Source: RGIG2041 sp045578865
GTDB lineage: Bacteria; Bacillota; Clostridia; UBA1381; UMGS1253
Direction of reading: 5' to 3'
DNA length: 5,921 nt
Assembly: GCA_045578865.1 (NCBI GenBank)
Contig: JAZNLB010000014.1
Location: 1 to 5,921, forward strand
Both the position numbers and the translations under genes were made by a program. The notes under the pieces were generated by a model that saw only the letters and a list, made by a program, of their open reading frames with translations, was not told where the DNA came from and searched no databases. This document shows, piece after piece, positions 5,745-5,921 of the stretch (within the stretch, counting starts at the first letter, position 1; every line of letters begins with the position of its first letter).

Positions 5745-5921
5745 TTAACCTTCATTTTCAACAAAAAGTGTGACCGGGCCGTCATTGAGCAGCTCAACTT
5801 TCATGTCTGCGCCAAAGCTGCCGGTTTCAACCGGAATTCCGCTTTGTCTGCACCCTTCCACAACATAATTGTAAAGGCACTCTGCCTCCGCAGGCAAAGC
5901 CGCATCCGAAAACCCGGGACG
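5745..5921 (-). CDS. dtd: D-aminoacyl-tRNA deacylase, C-terminal part (truncated by window edge)
   Basis: Removes D-amino acids mischarged onto tRNA, a cytoplasmic proofreading enzyme acting as a homodimer. Only the last 58 codons and the TAA stop lie in the window; the 5' part (about 90 residues of a family near 150) is outside. Seen, numbering from the edge: RPGFSDAA (1-8), which fits the conserved RP-x-F segment; a helix with LYNYVVEGCRQSGIPVETG (16-34); then FGADMKVELLNDGPVTLFVE (36-55). The N-D-G-P-V-T block is the Gly-cisPro motif that rejects L-aminoacyl substrates, and FGADM before it is strongly conserved. The gene ends just ahead of the asd promoter. In many Firmicutes dtd follows the (p)ppGpp synthetase gene, which would then be to the right, but this is not visible. 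Confidence 0.95.
   Translation of the reverse strand, partial: RPGFSDAALPAEAECLYNYVVEGCRQSGIPVETGSFGADMKVELLNDGPVTLFVENEG

Noticed and set aside
1..5921. CRISPR arrays, insertion sequences, tRNA genes, prophage or toxin-antitoxin genes
   Set aside because: I saw no regularly spaced repeats, no transposase or integrase motifs, no tRNA cloverleaf and no such protein families on either strand.

Overview
The window looks like a chromosomal segment of a low-to-moderate GC Firmicute, most likely a member of the Clostridia. The signs are strong purine-rich Shine-Dalgarno sites, sigma-A-type promoters, a Bacillus/Clostridium-style pre-16S leader element, and the family variants of the proteins. The genus cannot be fixed from this sequence alone. 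Every supported gene lies on the minus strand, so transcription runs from the right edge to the left edge.

Layout in transcriptional order (right to left): (1) 5921-5745, the C-terminal 58 codons of a D-aminoacyl-tRNA deacylase (dtd), cut by the window edge. (2) A strong promoter, then asd (aspartate-semialdehyde dehydrogenase, archaeal/fungal-like subtype), dapA (4-hydroxy-tetrahydrodipicolinate synthase) and dapB (4-hydroxy-tetrahydrodipicolinate reductase). These three are consecutive lysine/diaminopimelate steps in pathway order, and dapB ends in a terminator hairpin. (3) A 182-residue protein of unknown function that seems to contain two copies of one fold. (4) rpsT (ribosomal protein S20) with its own promoter, a TTG start and a terminator hairpin. 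(5) A 461-residue multi-spanning membrane protein of the polysaccharide flippase (MOP/Wzx-like) type. (6) At the left edge, a near-consensus rRNA-type promoter with an A-tract upstream element and about 180 nt of pre-16S leader, so a 16S rRNA gene should start just outside the window.

How the genes work together: asd makes aspartate semialdehyde, dapA condenses it with pyruvate, and dapB reduces the product, feeding meso-diaminopimelate (cell wall) and lysine synthesis. dtd, rpsT and the rRNA operon belong to translation. The flippase may serve cell-surface polysaccharide export, but no glycosyltransferase is beside it to show its substrate.

I did not find a new defence, mobile or otherwise novel system. 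The window is housekeeping. The points most worth a second look are the rRNA promoter and leader hidden beneath a spurious ORF, the unknown protein with its apparent internal duplication, two terminator hairpins placed directly against the next gene's ribosome binding site, and an inverted repeat at the asd transcription start.
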